A stretch of DNA of 64,000 nt from Bacillota bacterium (GTDB lineage: Bacteria > Bacillota > Clostridia > Lachnospirales > Lachnospiraceae): the NCBI GenBank assembly GCA_023421075.1, contig JAEZUM010000024.1:1-64000 (forward strand), read 5' to 3'. Positions 33,940 through 43,954 of this stretch are shown here, in pieces (positions within the stretch are counted from its first letter, which is position 1; each line of letters opens with the position of its first letter). The position numbers and the translations under genes were made by a program. The notes under the pieces were generated by a model that worked only from the letters and a program-made list of their open reading frames with translations, searched no databases and was not told where the DNA came from.

Positions 33940-34355
33940 GTGATAAAGTACATTTTTTATTGAATGTAAAATGGCATTGTTTATGATGTTAGCGATAGGT
34001 GGAAGAATGGAGAACATCATTTCGAAATTTTATGAAGAGAACTAGCCTAGGGGTTGCTAATAATAGCATCCTCTTTCCATTAATAGAAATATATGTTAAA
34101 AATTCAAGGGCTTAATTATTAAAGATTTGTTCTGAAAGCTCATAAAATAAGGGTTTAGAATTTTCAAGATTATAGTAATTAATATGAAGTCTCCTCTCGC
34201 ATGTATATTTACATCATGATGATGGGAACGGTTCCGAGCTTGAGAAGGACGGGTAGTATGAATTGGACTAGTATGAATTGTTTCTTAATGAGTATATAAA
34301 AGAAACTGTACTCAATACATCAAAAAAACGGAAATCTAAATTAGGAGGATCATGT

Positions 34356-35333
34356 ATGAAGAGAGTTACTATATTGATGTTAGTGAGTATGTGTTTGTTA
34401 ACCGCATGCGGTAGGCGCAGCGAACCTATTCCGTCACCTATATCCACAGAGACTCCGGCTCAGGTTCCATCGATAGAAGAAGCTGAAAACCCTGAGCAAC
34501 TCTTTGAGATCAAACTTACTGAGGACGGCATGAAAAATCCGTATGGTGTTGACATTAATTCACTGGGTCATATTTATGTCAGTGATTCGGGCAAGAATCG
34601 GGTACTGATTTTCGATTCGATGGGAACACTGATCGCTAAGTGGGATAAGCAAGGCAGCGGCGAAGGCGAGTTTAATACCAAGGGGTTTGGTGGGCTTGCT
34701 ATTGACGCGAACGATAATATATTTGTAGTAGATAATGCCAACTACCGCATTCAAAAATTCGATAAAGGTGGAAACTTTATTACTCAATGGGGTGCTAAGG
34801 GGACAGAGAATAGTCAATTTGTGCGTGCTATTGGTATTGCTGTAGACGTTAACGGTAATGTATATGTGACCGATGATAGTAATCCTTATGTGCAGAAGTT
34901 TGATAATGATGGTAAATTTCTAATGCGCTTTGGAGGTCCTGGAGATGGCGGTGGGACTTTCAGACATGCCACCGGTATTGCAGTGGATTTGAACGGTAAT
35001 ATCTTTGTGGCAGATTACGAAACCAAGTTCGTTCAGAAATTCGATACGAGTGGAAGCTTCGTCACAGCCTGGATGATGGGCGGGGATATCAATGTTATTG
35101 GTACTCCTGAGGGTATTGCAGTGGATGCAGAAGGAAATGTCTATATTACCGATTATGATCAGGGGCGCTTGCAGGTGTTCGATAATGATGGTAATTTTCT
35201 CTGGGCAGTGGGCGGAAAAGCTGTAAACTCAAATCCGTTTAAACATCCCACATCAATCGCTTTCGATGGCGCTAGTAAAATGTACGTTGTTAATCAGTCG
35301 ACTGCGAATTTGACAGTGATAGAACTGCCATAA
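34356..35333 (+). CDS. NHL-repeat beta-propeller lipoprotein
   Basis: Exported lipoprotein of 325 residues starting MKRVTILMLVSMCLLTACG (ATG 34356, with AGGAGG upstream); the lipobox LTAC gives lipidation at Cys19. After a Pro/Ser linker come about five to six NHL-type repeats of the form GIAVDVNGNVYVTDD-x-VQKFDNDG, forming a beta propeller. Such proteins bind ligands or proteins at the surface; the partner is unknown. The first 26 codons of the larger open frame are excluded because they lack a ribosome binding site. Confidence 0.9.
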   Translation: MKRVTILMLVSMCLLTACGRRSEPIPSPISTETPAQVPSIEEAENPEQLFEIKLTEDGMKNPYGVDINSLGHIYVSDSGKNRVLIFDSMGTLIAKWDKQGSGEGEFNTKGFGGLAIDANDNIFVVDNANYRIQKFDKGGNFITQWGAKGTENSQFVRAIGIAVDVNGNVYVTDDSNPYVQKFDNDGKFLMRFGGPGDGGGTFRHATGIAVDLNGNIFVADYETKFVQKFDTSGSFVTAWMMGGDINVIGTPEGIAVDAEGNVYITDYDQGRLQVFDNDGNFLWAVGGKAVNSNPFKHPTSIAFDGASKMYVVNQSTANLTVIELP

Positions 35334-35546
35334 TCTTTGCTTGAATTTGTCGGAGAGGAATGAACTTAGCATTCATCTGGTTTTAATGAGATTTCTTCTA
35401 CTTCCCTTTTCTCTGGATGGTCAGGAACAGGAGAATCAGTTCGACCGCAAAGGGAGCACCTGTAATCTCATCCATTATAATACAAAATCCGTACTACCGG
35501 TTGTTTAAAGTTCATTTTTAGGCTGTTTTTTTAGTTATTTTTCCCT

Positions 35547-36599
35547 CTACTTTTCTCTTAACTTTACAACATTAGCGGCACTACGACGGCGGCTGTCCTC
35601 AATCGCTGCGTAGTGTTTCTTTGTGGTATTTACATCCTTGTGTCCAAGAACATCGGCAACCAGATAGATATCACCCGTTTCACGGTATAGGCTGGTACCA
35701 TAGGTACTACGGAGCTTATGTGGTGTGATTTTCTTAAGCTTTGTAACGGTGGAGGCATATTTTTTTACAAGATTCTCAACAGAACGAACATTGATCCGCT
35801 TTTGCTGAAGGGAGAGGAAGAGAGCGTTGGAATGCCCCTCACAGGGAACGATCTGTTTGCGTTCTTCCAGATAAGACAGAAGTGCTTCTTTGACCTCTTC
35901 GCCAAAATAAACAATAACCTCATAACCACCTTTTCTTCTTATCTTAATACCGTTATTCTCGAAGTCAACATCATTGATGTCAAGACCGACGCATTCGGAT
36001 ACACGAATACCGGTTCCAAGGAGGAGTGTCATCATGGCCAGGTCACGCAGCTTCGTCTTCTCATGATATTTTTGCTGTGATTTCGTCATGTTATTTGCAG
36101 ATTCAACCTCATCTAGAAGCTTTGCGACCTCATCAATTTCAAGACGAATAATCTCCTTCTCATGAAGCTTGGGAACACTGATGAGAGAAGCTGGGTTTGT
36201 ACTAATCATTTCTTTCTTGAAATAATAATTATAAAAGCTGCGTAGGGAGACCAGCTTACGCTTCTTTCCCTTCTCTGTATTTAGATGTTCCTTTTCCTCG
36301 GAATTCTTATAATAGGTCAGATAATCCAGGTATTCTTCAAGATCGATGGCCTTAATCTGATCCAACAGCTCAACTCGAAATTCGGTGATCGGAGTATTCT
36401 TAAGAGAAGGGTTGGAGTTTTTGAGCCACTCGAAGAAAACGCACAAATCATAGGCATAAGCGATTCTCGTCCGCGACGAAGTAGTCGGTTCGATACCACG
36501 GAAGAAATATCTGCAAAAGTGGGGGAGTCTTTCTTCCAGCATTCTAAGCTTCACTGTATTATCTATATTTATCTGATCGTGATAGTTACGTTCTACCAT
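35547..36599 (-). CDS. XerC/D-like tyrosine recombinase
   Basis: A 350-residue site-specific recombinase. The N-terminal SAM-like core-binding domain covers about 15-150. The catalytic domain has Arg in GTGIRVSECVGL, a Lys in the following beta-turn (RRKGGYEV), HKLR, LGHKDVNTTKKHY with His and the nucleophile Tyr. All catalytic residues are seen. No phage genes, attachment repeats or tRNA lie nearby, so a chromosomal Xer-like role is more likely than a prophage integrase. It lies downstream of the TtcA-like gene on the same strand with a 71-base gap. Confidence 0.9.
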   Translation of the reverse strand: MVERNYHDQINIDNTVKLRMLEERLPHFCRYFFRGIEPTTSSRTRIAYAYDLCVFFEWLKNSNPSLKNTPITEFRVELLDQIKAIDLEEYLDYLTYYKNSEEKEHLNTEKGKKRKLVSLRSFYNYYFKKEMISTNPASLISVPKLHEKEIIRLEIDEVAKLLDEVESANNMTKSQQKYHEKTKLRDLAMMTLLLGTGIRVSECVGLDINDVDFENNGIKIRRKGGYEVIVYFGEEVKEALLSYLEERKQIVPCEGHSNALFLSLQQKRINVRSVENLVKKYASTVTKLKKITPHKLRSTYGTSLYRETGDIYLVADVLGHKDVNTTKKHYAAIEDSRRRSAANVVKLREK

Positions 36600-36670
36600 C
36601 TTAACATCCCTTTCTAATCGTTATATCGTACATAAAAATAAAGCATATTTATATGAAATTATATCACTTT

Positions 36671-37396
36671 TTAAACGATTGGTTTGGTCCATCCTGCAAT
36701 TCCACTAGTCTGTATCGCGTGAAATAATCGTTCTCTGAGTCCGGGGCTTTCCATGCCCAAGGATTTGATTAATTGCTTGACATATTCTCGCTTGGTATAA
36801 CCGTCAACCGGACAGGGGTTCTTCACAACCGGCAGGTGGTAGGCGTTACGAAAGCCCTTGATATCCTGCTCCTCAACATAGATCATCGGTCGTATTAAGG
36901 TGATATCGGAACGATCCAGGTAGGTGACAGGAGAGAAGCAGTGGATCCGACCTTCATAGATTAAGGACATCATCATCGTCTCAATCACATCATCGTAGTG
37001 GTGGGCATAAGCCTCTTTGTTACAACCCAATTCTTTTGCTTTGGAGTTAAAAGCACCTTTTCGCATCTTTGCACAGAGTGAACAGGGATTGCTTTCCTTC
37101 CGATGCTCAAATACTATGTCTGCAATTTCTGATTCTACAATAGTATAATTTATATCCAGCTCCTTGCACAATGCGGCAACCGCTGTAAAATCTAATTCCT
37201 GGAAGCCCATATGTACGGTTATAGCCTCAAGTTCAAATTTTTTTGGATAAAAGCGACGGATACCGGAGAGTGCATACAGGAGTGTAAGGCTGTCTTTTCC
37301 GCCGGACACACCAATCGCAATCCGATCACCGTCTTCAATCATTTTGTAATCATCCAGAGCTTTTCTAGTATAACTAAGTAATTGCTGCAGTTTCAT
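36671..37396 (-). CDS. TtcA-family tRNA thiolation ATPase
   Basis: PP-loop ATPase of 241 residues related to tRNA 2-thiocytidine synthetase. The ATP-pyrophosphatase motif is GVSGGKDSLTLLYAL; the CSLC pair (NPCSLCAKMRKGAF) and a later Cys (KNPCPVDGYTKR) match the residues that hold a [4Fe-4S] cluster in TtcA. The start is MKLQQLLSYTRK because GGAGGT lies just upstream; 16 extra N-terminal codons are dropped. Its exact tRNA position is not provable from sequence. Confidence 0.88.
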   Translation of the reverse strand: MKLQQLLSYTRKALDDYKMIEDGDRIAIGVSGGKDSLTLLYALSGIRRFYPKKFELEAITVHMGFQELDFTAVAALCKELDINYTIVESEIADIVFEHRKESNPCSLCAKMRKGAFNSKAKELGCNKEAYAHHYDDVIETMMMSLIYEGRIHCFSPVTYLDRSDITLIRPMIYVEEQDIKGFRNAYHLPVVKNPCPVDGYTKREYVKQLIKSLGMESPGLRERLFHAIQTSGIAGWTKPIV

Positions 37397-37974
37397 TCTA
37401 TACCTCCATGATGGTACTCTGTGAAGAACCATCGGCTCATACATTTCTATTCTCTGACATTATAACACAAATTTCCCATTATGAAAACCTTCGGAACTCT
37501 TATTGTTTGAACTCCTGCCATCTATGACACAGCATGTATTAATCGATAGGAGGAATGGTCTGTGAGAGATTGGTGAAAATAAGTAAAAAACAGGAAGATT
37601 TATATTCTAAAGCTGTAGATAAAGAATGGATAGCCATGTAACAAATGAATAATGTCAGCACGCCTTTTATCGACTGCTGTAGATTGAATATGGATTATGA
37701 TGAAAATTATAACTACAATGGTAGAATTATGAAGAATGCCATGTTTTTACTACTATATAGTTACGTTTATCCTTTGTATTTTGGAAATAAAGGTATAAAA
37801 AACAAATATTATGTGATAAATTTGGAAGCTGACACAGTTTTAACATGTTTTAATATTATCGTAATATCTATAATAACCAACGATAAAGTCGGAACCTGTA
37901 AGAAACGGTTATTCTGTTCTTACATAGGCCGGGTAAGTGAGATTATTACGACAGGAGGTTGAAAAGTACAACGC
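37397..37974. other. Gene-poor gap before the amidase
   Basis: About 580 bases without a convincing gene. TGTAAGAA (37897-37904) and TTCTTACA (37917-37924) form an inverted repeat ahead of the amidase. A 105-codon open frame inside is AT-rich, lacks a ribosome binding site and resembles no family. Confidence 0.5.
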
Positions 37975-40701
37975 ATGCAGCAGGAATTACAAACGATAAT
38001 TAACATTACAAAGGATAATGAGGTTCGCAACCGTCATATAAAGTATAAGCTAGCCTTTTTTGTGGTTATAGCTTTGCTCCTATTGGGCTTTTTCAGCAGC
38101 TCTGCGCTGGCGGCATCCGGACTACGAATATATAATTATGCATCAAAAAAAGAAAGTACATATCGTGACAAACAGGTGATGGTAACCCTCAATGGAACAA
38201 CCGTCACAAAGAGTCAGACACCGGGTATCCTGGTGAATGGAATAGCTTTGGTTCCTTATAACGATGTATTTGATAAATCTGAAATCGACGCAGATTGTGT
38301 CTATGACAAAACTGCGGGTACGATATCCATTTCCAAATACGGAAAGACCCTTCAGATGACCATAGGATCTACGAAAGCAAGGTTAAACGGCAATACGGTA
38401 ACACTTCCGATCGCACCGATGAAAGTCAAATATTTGGAGGCAGGTATCATCAAAGTTCTGGTACCTTCCAGATATGTATCGGAAACCTTAGGGTTGAAAT
38501 ATACCTGGAACAGTAGTAAAAGCACCGTAGCCATCGAGAAAACTACTCTAATCCTTTCTTATAATGGTGGTAAACAATTTGAATATACCGGAGCTTTGGG
38601 TAAAGTTACGGTAAACGGTAAGAATATTGATCTCGGTAATATGCCAAGCATCATTACCAACAATACAGCAATGCTGAGAGCCAAGGCAGTATTCGCAAGT
38701 TCAGCAATTGGGGCTTCCTACTCTTATGATCATGCCAGTCAAACAATTACATTGACCAAGGGAAGTACGGTATTGGTGATGACCATCGGTAATAAGACAG
38801 CTTATCTGAACGGAATTGCAGCCAAGCTGGATACAGCGCCTATGATTATTACCAATCATAGCTCGGGTACCCAATATGTCATGGTTCCCGGTAGCTACAC
38901 CGCTTCCTGTCTGGGCTATAATTACAAGTGGAACAATACGACCAGAACCTCGATGATAACCTCACAGCAGGCAACTACCCCCGGTAATGCCGGCGGAGCG
39001 AACAATTCACCGGAACTTGGTGACAGTGGAGTAATTATTGAGACAGGAACCATCTTAAATCAATGGATCACCGATCCATCCACCTACGGGATAAGCAGTA
39101 ACATTCATAGTTTGAATTCTGATACAGTATTATCCACTCCGGGTGTTCTAACCTCGGTTAGCAGAGATTATACCGTAATGAAGCCAAATTCAGAGACCTT
39201 TATGATTACTTCTACCGGCAGTATGGGGAAGATTACCTCATCAACATCGGATCGACAGCTTCAAATTCAAATAGCGGATCTTACCGGTACAGATACGACT
39301 TATCCGGCATACGGAGTAATCAGTAATTATGTGAATACCATCGGTACCTATGCGAAGCAGGATGGACAGACAAGTATTTTATTTGATTTACTTTCCTCTG
39401 ATTTCACCTTTGATTTATCACTTTCACAGGACAAGAAGATACTCTATGTAACCGTATATTATAATGCGCTTACCTCTGCTGTGATCGGAACCAATACAGC
39501 GGGAGATTATGTTACCTTAACCGGTATCAAGCCACTGAAGGTTACGATGAATAAGACAAACGGTTATATTAATGTTGAGCTACCTTATACCATCAACAGT
39601 CTTGGTGATGTTTATGCGAACATTGTTGGCTCCAAATACATAACCATGTTCTATACTGTTGGTACTGCAGATAAAACTCAGCTGATTATCGGCGTGAATG
39701 AAGGCTATGATTATTACATATCAGAGCAGGATAACAAATACTCCTTCCTGTTCCTCACACCGGGTACCGGACAGCAGCCGTCAAACGATCCTGCGACACA
39801 GCCGGGACCTTCGAGTCAGGTGGATCCGAAGGAATGTGAAATTACTATACCTAAGCCGGCTGGATTAACCGCAACGATGATAACGGATGAAGATTTATAC
39901 TTTGAGAACACCTTTGTTCTTCGCTTAAGCGGTGATTATACTTCAACCATCAGTCGTTCGAATATCATCAATACATCGGGTAGGGTAGAAGATATCCGGA
40001 TCAGTCTGAATAGTAATAATGAGACGGAAATTCGTGTGAAGACTTCCAGACTTCAGGGCTACGAATATACGATGGATGATAAGAACATCTACATTAATGT
40101 CGGTAATCCAAAGGATATTTATCCAAATATCGTCGTTCTGGACCCGGGCCACGGCGGTGGTGCAAATGGAGCTGAATATTATGGTACCAAAGAAAAAGAT
40201 CTGAACTTTAAGATACTATATACCCTGGGTAAGAAATATTTTAATCAGGATACCTCAAAGCTTAAGGTCTACTATACAAGGATTCGTGATGTGGATATGT
40301 CTCTTAGTGACCGTGCTGCTTTCGCAAGCAAATACGGAGCAGATCTGTTCGTCAGCTTACATATGAATGCGAATCTAAACAGAACCGTATATGGAACAGA
40401 GGTATATTACTCCTCCAATAATAATGATCCTAACAATGCAGGATTGACGAGCAGAATATTAGCGGATCTCTTCTGCGACAGAATCTCTGGTAATCTTGGC
40501 ACGAAGAACCGTGGTTCAAGATCAGAACGGTATACGGTTGTCTATAAGAATACGGTACCGGCAGTATTGATTGAGCTTGGTTTTATGTCAACAGAGAGTG
40601 ATTTTGCAAAGCTGTCTGATCCTACCTTCCAGGAGAATGCAGCAAAGACTATCTATGAGACCTTGTTGGAAGTCTTCCGTAAGTATCCGACCGGAAGATA
40701 A
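37975..40701 (+). CDS. N-acetylmuramoyl-L-alanine amidase with copper-amine-oxidase-like N-domains
   Basis: Exported cell-wall hydrolase of 908 residues, cutting the amide between MurNAc and the stem peptide. A membrane/signal segment (about 27-45) follows an unusually long basic N-terminus. Two copper amine oxidase N-terminal-like domains (about 60-190 and 190-325) come next, then a Pro/Gly linker and an AMIN-like beta region, and the Amidase_3 catalytic domain from about 719. Zn ligands are visible: His726 (LDPGHGG), Glu in GTKEKDLNF and His in SLHMNAN; the catalytic Glu is in LIELGFM. The AGGAGG at 37951-37956 is 18 bases from ATG 37975, longer than usual, but a stop codon blocks any upstream start. 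Confidence 0.93.
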   Translation: MQQELQTIINITKDNEVRNRHIKYKLAFFVVIALLLLGFFSSSALAASGLRIYNYASKKESTYRDKQVMVTLNGTTVTKSQTPGILVNGIALVPYNDVFDKSEIDADCVYDKTAGTISISKYGKTLQMTIGSTKARLNGNTVTLPIAPMKVKYLEAGIIKVLVPSRYVSETLGLKYTWNSSKSTVAIEKTTLILSYNGGKQFEYTGALGKVTVNGKNIDLGNMPSIITNNTAMLRAKAVFASSAIGASYSYDHASQTITLTKGSTVLVMTIGNKTAYLNGIAAKLDTAPMIITNHSSGTQYVMVPGSYTASCLGYNYKWNNTTRTSMITSQQATTPGNAGGANNSPELGDSGVIIETGTILNQWITDPSTYGISSNIHSLNSDTVLSTPGVLTSVSRDYTVMKPNSETFMITSTGSMGKITSSTSDRQLQIQIADLTGTDTTYPAYGVISNYVNTIGTYAKQDGQTSILFDLLSSDFTFDLSLSQDKKILYVTVYYNALTSAVIGTNTAGDYVTLTGIKPLKVTMNKTNGYINVELPYTINSLGDVYANIVGSKYITMFYTVGTADKTQLIIGVNEGYDYYISEQDNKYSFLFLTPGTGQQPSNDPATQPGPSSQVDPKECEITIPKPAGLTATMITDEDLYFENTFVLRLSGDYTSTISRSNIINTSGRVEDIRISLNSNNETEIRVKTSRLQGYEYTMDDKNIYINVGNPKDIYPNIVVLDPGHGGGANGAEYYGTKEKDLNFKILYTLGKKYFNQDTSKLKVYYTRIRDVDMSLSDRAAFASKYGADLFVSLHMNANLNRTVYGTEVYYSSNNNDPNNAGLTSRILADLFCDRISGNLGTKNRGSRSERYTVVYKNTVPAVLIELGFMSTESDFAKLSDPTFQENAAKTIYETLLEVFRKYPTGR

Positions 40702-40737
40702 CGATCTTTTACAAAAGCATTTTATGACAAACTAATA

Positions 40738-40788
40738 TAAAGCCTGTCAGAGCCTACTGTAATCACTGGCTTTGATAGGCTTTTCTAC
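40738..40788 (+). terminator. Probable terminator after the amidase
   Basis: AAAGCCTGTCAGAGCC pairs imperfectly with GGCTTTGATAGGCTTTT. Confidence 0.6.
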
Positions 40789-40809
40789 AACACGAAGGAG
40801 CTGACTGGA

Positions 40810-42078
40810 ATGACAAATAGAAGATATCAACCTGTATGGAAACGTTATATTAATTTTATCCTTGCATTAGTTCTTATCCTTATAGTGCCTGCTGTCAGAG
40901 TAAATGCGCAGGAAGCGAATAAGGATAAGGAATTTCAGGCAGTATGGATCTCGTATCTGGAATTTTTGGATCGACTAAAGGATCCGGTAACCGGTAAGAC
41001 CGGCTTTACCGAGGAGCGTTTTCATAAAGTAATTGACGAGATGTTCGATAATGTGGCAAAGATGAATATGAATGCCGTAGTGGTTCATGTTCGACCCTTC
41101 GGTGATGCAATGTATCCGTCGAAATATTTTCCCTGGTCAAAATACATATCAGGAACCCAAGGTAAGAATCCCGGCTTTGATCCTCTGAAGTACATGGTTT
41201 CGGCAGCACATAAGAGAGGTCTTGCCTTCCATGCCTGGATTAACCCCTACCGGATTACCAGTGATACGACCAATGTCAACACCTTATCGAAGGATAACAT
41301 CGCAAGAAAGTGGCTTACGAATCAATCTTCGAAGGATGATCGCAACGTCTTATCTTACGGCGGTGCCTTATATTATAATCCATCGGATATATGGGTTCAA
41401 CAGCATATCCGCGATGGGATCCAAGAGATTGTTAAGAATTATGATGTCGATGGGATTCATTTTGACGATTATTTCTATCCAACGCTGGGAACAAATTATA
41501 AAAAGAATTTCGATTATAAGGAATATGAGAAATATAATAGCTGGTGTAAAGAGAATGGTGTGAAAGCGAAATCCATCGCTGACTGGAGGCGAAACAATGT
41601 AAACCGATTGGTGAAAAAGGTCTATTCGGATATAAAGAAGATCGATAAAACCGTAGCATTCGGTATCAGCCCCGGAGGCTTTCTGGATTTTCTATTATTG
41701 AATGACCGATATTATACTGATATCAAGACCTGGCTTAGCGAGCCTGGATATATTGATTATATCTGTCCTCAGTTATATTGGTCTTTTAGCAGCAAAGAGT
41801 TTCCCTATGATAAGACTTTGGACCGATGGCTCGCACTCAGAACCAATCCAAACGTGAAGATGTATGTCGGATTAGCAACTTATCGAGTAGGAACTTCCCT
41901 GGAAATGGAGTGGAAGGATCCTAATATTCTAAAGAATATGGTTGAATACGGAAGGAAAACAGGAAATGTTGATGGATATGTACATTTTCGCTATGATTTC
42001 TTCTATAAGAAATCGACCAGCAAAGGCGTTAATAGCCTTCTCGATCTATTAATGCAGCAAATAGTTCCACAAGTCTAG
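40810..42078 (+). CDS. GHL10 (DUF187) family glycosyl hydrolase-like protein
   Basis: Secreted protein of 422 residues. After a signal peptide (FILALVLILIVPAVRVNAQ), a TIM-barrel-like GHL10 domain spans most of the chain: EFQAVWISYLEFLD, NMNAVVVHVRPFGDAMYPS, FHAWINPYRI, VDGIHFDDYFYP and IDYICPQLYWSF. The acidic DD pair after GIHF is the likely active-site region. Family members act on peptidoglycan or glycans (e.g. YngK-type), but few are characterised. It follows the amidase by about 110 bases, suggesting a cell-wall theme. Confidence 0.9.
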   Translation: MTNRRYQPVWKRYINFILALVLILIVPAVRVNAQEANKDKEFQAVWISYLEFLDRLKDPVTGKTGFTEERFHKVIDEMFDNVAKMNMNAVVVHVRPFGDAMYPSKYFPWSKYISGTQGKNPGFDPLKYMVSAAHKRGLAFHAWINPYRITSDTTNVNTLSKDNIARKWLTNQSSKDDRNVLSYGGALYYNPSDIWVQQHIRDGIQEIVKNYDVDGIHFDDYFYPTLGTNYKKNFDYKEYEKYNSWCKENGVKAKSIADWRRNNVNRLVKKVYSDIKKIDKTVAFGISPGGFLDFLLLNDRYYTDIKTWLSEPGYIDYICPQLYWSFSSKEFPYDKTLDRWLALRTNPNVKMYVGLATYRVGTSLEMEWKDPNILKNMVEYGRKTGNVDGYVHFRYDFFYKKSTSKGVNSLLDLLMQQIVPQV

Positions 42079-42116
42079 GACAAGCAATATTATCTAAAAT
42101 AATTATTCTACCTTGT

Positions 42117-42170
42117 ATATGGGATTATCGAACCGAAGTGATCGAACCTACGGTGCGTTAATCCCATATT
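42117..42170 (+). terminator. Probable terminator after the GHL10 gene
   Basis: ATATGGGATTA (42117-42127) and TAATCCCATAT (42159-42169) form an 11-bp stem with a 31-base loop, followed by TTTATTT. Confidence 0.6.
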
Positions 42171-42325
42171 TATTTACTCAAATATCAAAATATTAATAAG
42201 GATTAGATGAAAATATAGAGTGGTACTATTGTGTTAACTATTGTAAAATAAAATTAATAATGAACTAATTATGTTACAAATCGTATCAATGGACGAATTC
42301 GTGATGGAGAAAGAGAGGAAAGATT

Positions 42326-43789
42326 ATGCAAGACTATCTAAAATTGATTGATGAAGTAATTGAAAAGGGAGTATATAAGGATAACTGGGATTCCCTGGCG
42401 AGTTATGAGCTTCCCGCTTGGTACCGTAAATTAAAATTCGGAATTTTTATTCACTGGGGTATCTTCTCGGTACCTGCTTTTAATAATGAATGGTATTCCA
42501 GAAATATGTATATTCAGGGTACGGAAGAATTTGAGCACCATAGAAAGACTTATGGCGAACATAAAGATTTTGGCTATAAGGATTTTATACCAATGTTTAA
42601 AGCGGAGCAGTTTAAAGCAGAGGAATGGGCGCAACTCTTTCAGGAGGCCGGTGCAAAATATGTGATACCGGTAGCTGAGCATCATGATGGGTTTCAAATG
42701 TACCAGAGTGACATCTCACATTGGAATGCATATGAGATGGGCCCGAAGAGAAATGTGATCGGAGAATTAAAGGATGCCGTTAGTAAGTTGGGATTAACCT
42801 TTGGCGCCTCCTCACACAGAGTGGAACATTGGTTTTTTATGAGCCACGGTAAGGAGTTTGAGAGTGATATCAAAGAGCCCATGCAACGGGGAGATTTCTA
42901 CTGGCCTGCGATGCCGGAGCATGGTCATCAGGACTTATTCAGTGAAGCACCTACCAGTGAATTCTTAGAGGATTGGCTTATTCGCTGCTGTGAGATTGTT
43001 GATAAGTATAGACCGAAGATTATCTATTTCGACTGGTGGATTCAGCATAGTGCAGTGAAGCCCTATCTGAAGAAATTCGCAGCCTATTATTATAACCGAG
43101 CCAGGGAATGGGGAGAAGAAGTCGTGATTAATTATAAGCACGATGCCTTCCAGTTCGGCTGTGCTGTGGTAGATATCGAACGAGGTCAGTTTGCAGAGGC
43201 TAAGCCTTATTACTGGCAGACGGATACCGCAGTTGCACGTAACTCCTGGTGCTATACCGATCAGAATGTATATAAAGCTCCGAAGGAGATTCTATGTGAC
43301 CTGGTAGATATCGTAAGTAAGAATGGCACACTGCTTCTGAATATCGGCCCGAAAAGTGATGGCACGATTCCGGAGGCAGATAAGAATATTCTGCTGGAGA
43401 TTGGATCCTGGCTGAAGGTGAACGGGGAGGCAATCTACGACACCAAAGTATGGCGAAAATCAGCGGAAGGTCCGACTCAGATTGTCGAGGGACAATTTGC
43501 GGATGGTAGTGCCAAGGAATTTACCAGTGAAGATATTCGATTTACCTTGAAGGGCAGTTATCTGTATGCAACCGTGCTAAGCTTTCCGGAGGACGGTATA
43601 GTACGGATTAAGTCTCTGGCAGAAAAGGATGCCTCAAAGCTACCTCATTTCCATGGAATCATTAAAGAGGTATCGGTACTAGGCTACGAGGGTGAGATCA
43701 GCTGGAACAGAGACGAAGAAGCATTGGTTATCAAGACGAATGGAATCAAGACAGAGCTTCCGGTGGTCTGTAAGATTCTGTTTGATTGA
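42326..43789 (+). CDS. Alpha-L-fucosidase (GH29)
   Basis: Cytoplasmic GH29 enzyme of 487 residues without a signal peptide, hydrolysing alpha-L-fucosides, probably from imported plant or host oligosaccharides. Hallmarks: WYRKLKFGIFIHWGIFSVPA, then AKYVIPVAEHHDGFQMY, WNAYEMGPKRNVIGEL, and nucleophile Asp236 in IIYFDWWIQHS. The stretch NGTLLLNIGPKSDGTIP is typical of the family, followed by a C-terminal beta-sandwich. GAGAGGA precedes ATG 42326. No transporter for the substrate lies next to it. Confidence 0.95.
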   Translation: MQDYLKLIDEVIEKGVYKDNWDSLASYELPAWYRKLKFGIFIHWGIFSVPAFNNEWYSRNMYIQGTEEFEHHRKTYGEHKDFGYKDFIPMFKAEQFKAEEWAQLFQEAGAKYVIPVAEHHDGFQMYQSDISHWNAYEMGPKRNVIGELKDAVSKLGLTFGASSHRVEHWFFMSHGKEFESDIKEPMQRGDFYWPAMPEHGHQDLFSEAPTSEFLEDWLIRCCEIVDKYRPKIIYFDWWIQHSAVKPYLKKFAAYYYNRAREWGEEVVINYKHDAFQFGCAVVDIERGQFAEAKPYYWQTDTAVARNSWCYTDQNVYKAPKEILCDLVDIVSKNGTLLLNIGPKSDGTIPEADKNILLEIGSWLKVNGEAIYDTKVWRKSAEGPTQIVEGQFADGSAKEFTSEDIRFTLKGSYLYATVLSFPEDGIVRIKSLAEKDASKLPHFHGIIKEVSVLGYEGEISWNRDEEALVIKTNGIKTELPVVCKILFD

Positions 43790-43791
43790 TA

Positions 43792-43815
43792 AATCTGGCT
43801 TAAACAAGTCAGATT
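43792..43815 (+). terminator. Stem-loop after the fucosidase gene
   Basis: AATCTGGCTT and AAGTCAGATT pair with one mismatch around an AAAC loop. There is no T run, so termination is uncertain. Confidence 0.4.
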
Positions 43816-43824
43816 ATGACGAAA

Positions 43825-43842
43825 TGTGTAATTTGTTACACA
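43825..43842. promoter_or_regulatory. Perfect inverted repeat upstream of the anchored protein gene
   Basis: TGTGTAATTTGTTACACA has perfect 7-base arms and a 4-base loop. It is followed by a related ATGTTACAAGTATTACG stretch. It is an operator-like palindrome in the intergenic region; the binding protein is unknown. Confidence 0.4.
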
Positions 43843-43954
43843 AATGTTACAAGTATTACGAAAATATTTTAATTCGGTTGATTTTCCTGAGAATATTTGC
43901 TAAAATAGGTCTAAATAACCATACTTATGAAGCTGTTAATGAACGGGGAAAACC

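Noticed and set aside
34278..34355. Longer N-terminus of the NHL-repeat protein
   Set aside because: The extra 26 residues precede a perfect lipoprotein signal and lack a ribosome binding site, whereas ATG 34356 has AGGAGG.
35547..36599. Tyrosine recombinase as sign of a prophage or integrative element
   Set aside because: No phage, relaxase or conjugation genes, no tRNA and no flanking att-like repeats nearby; a chromosomal Xer-like gene is more likely.
37645..37962. 105-codon open frame on the plus strand before the amidase
   Set aside because: AT-rich, no ribosome binding site, no recognisable domain, atypical residue mix. Treated as chance.
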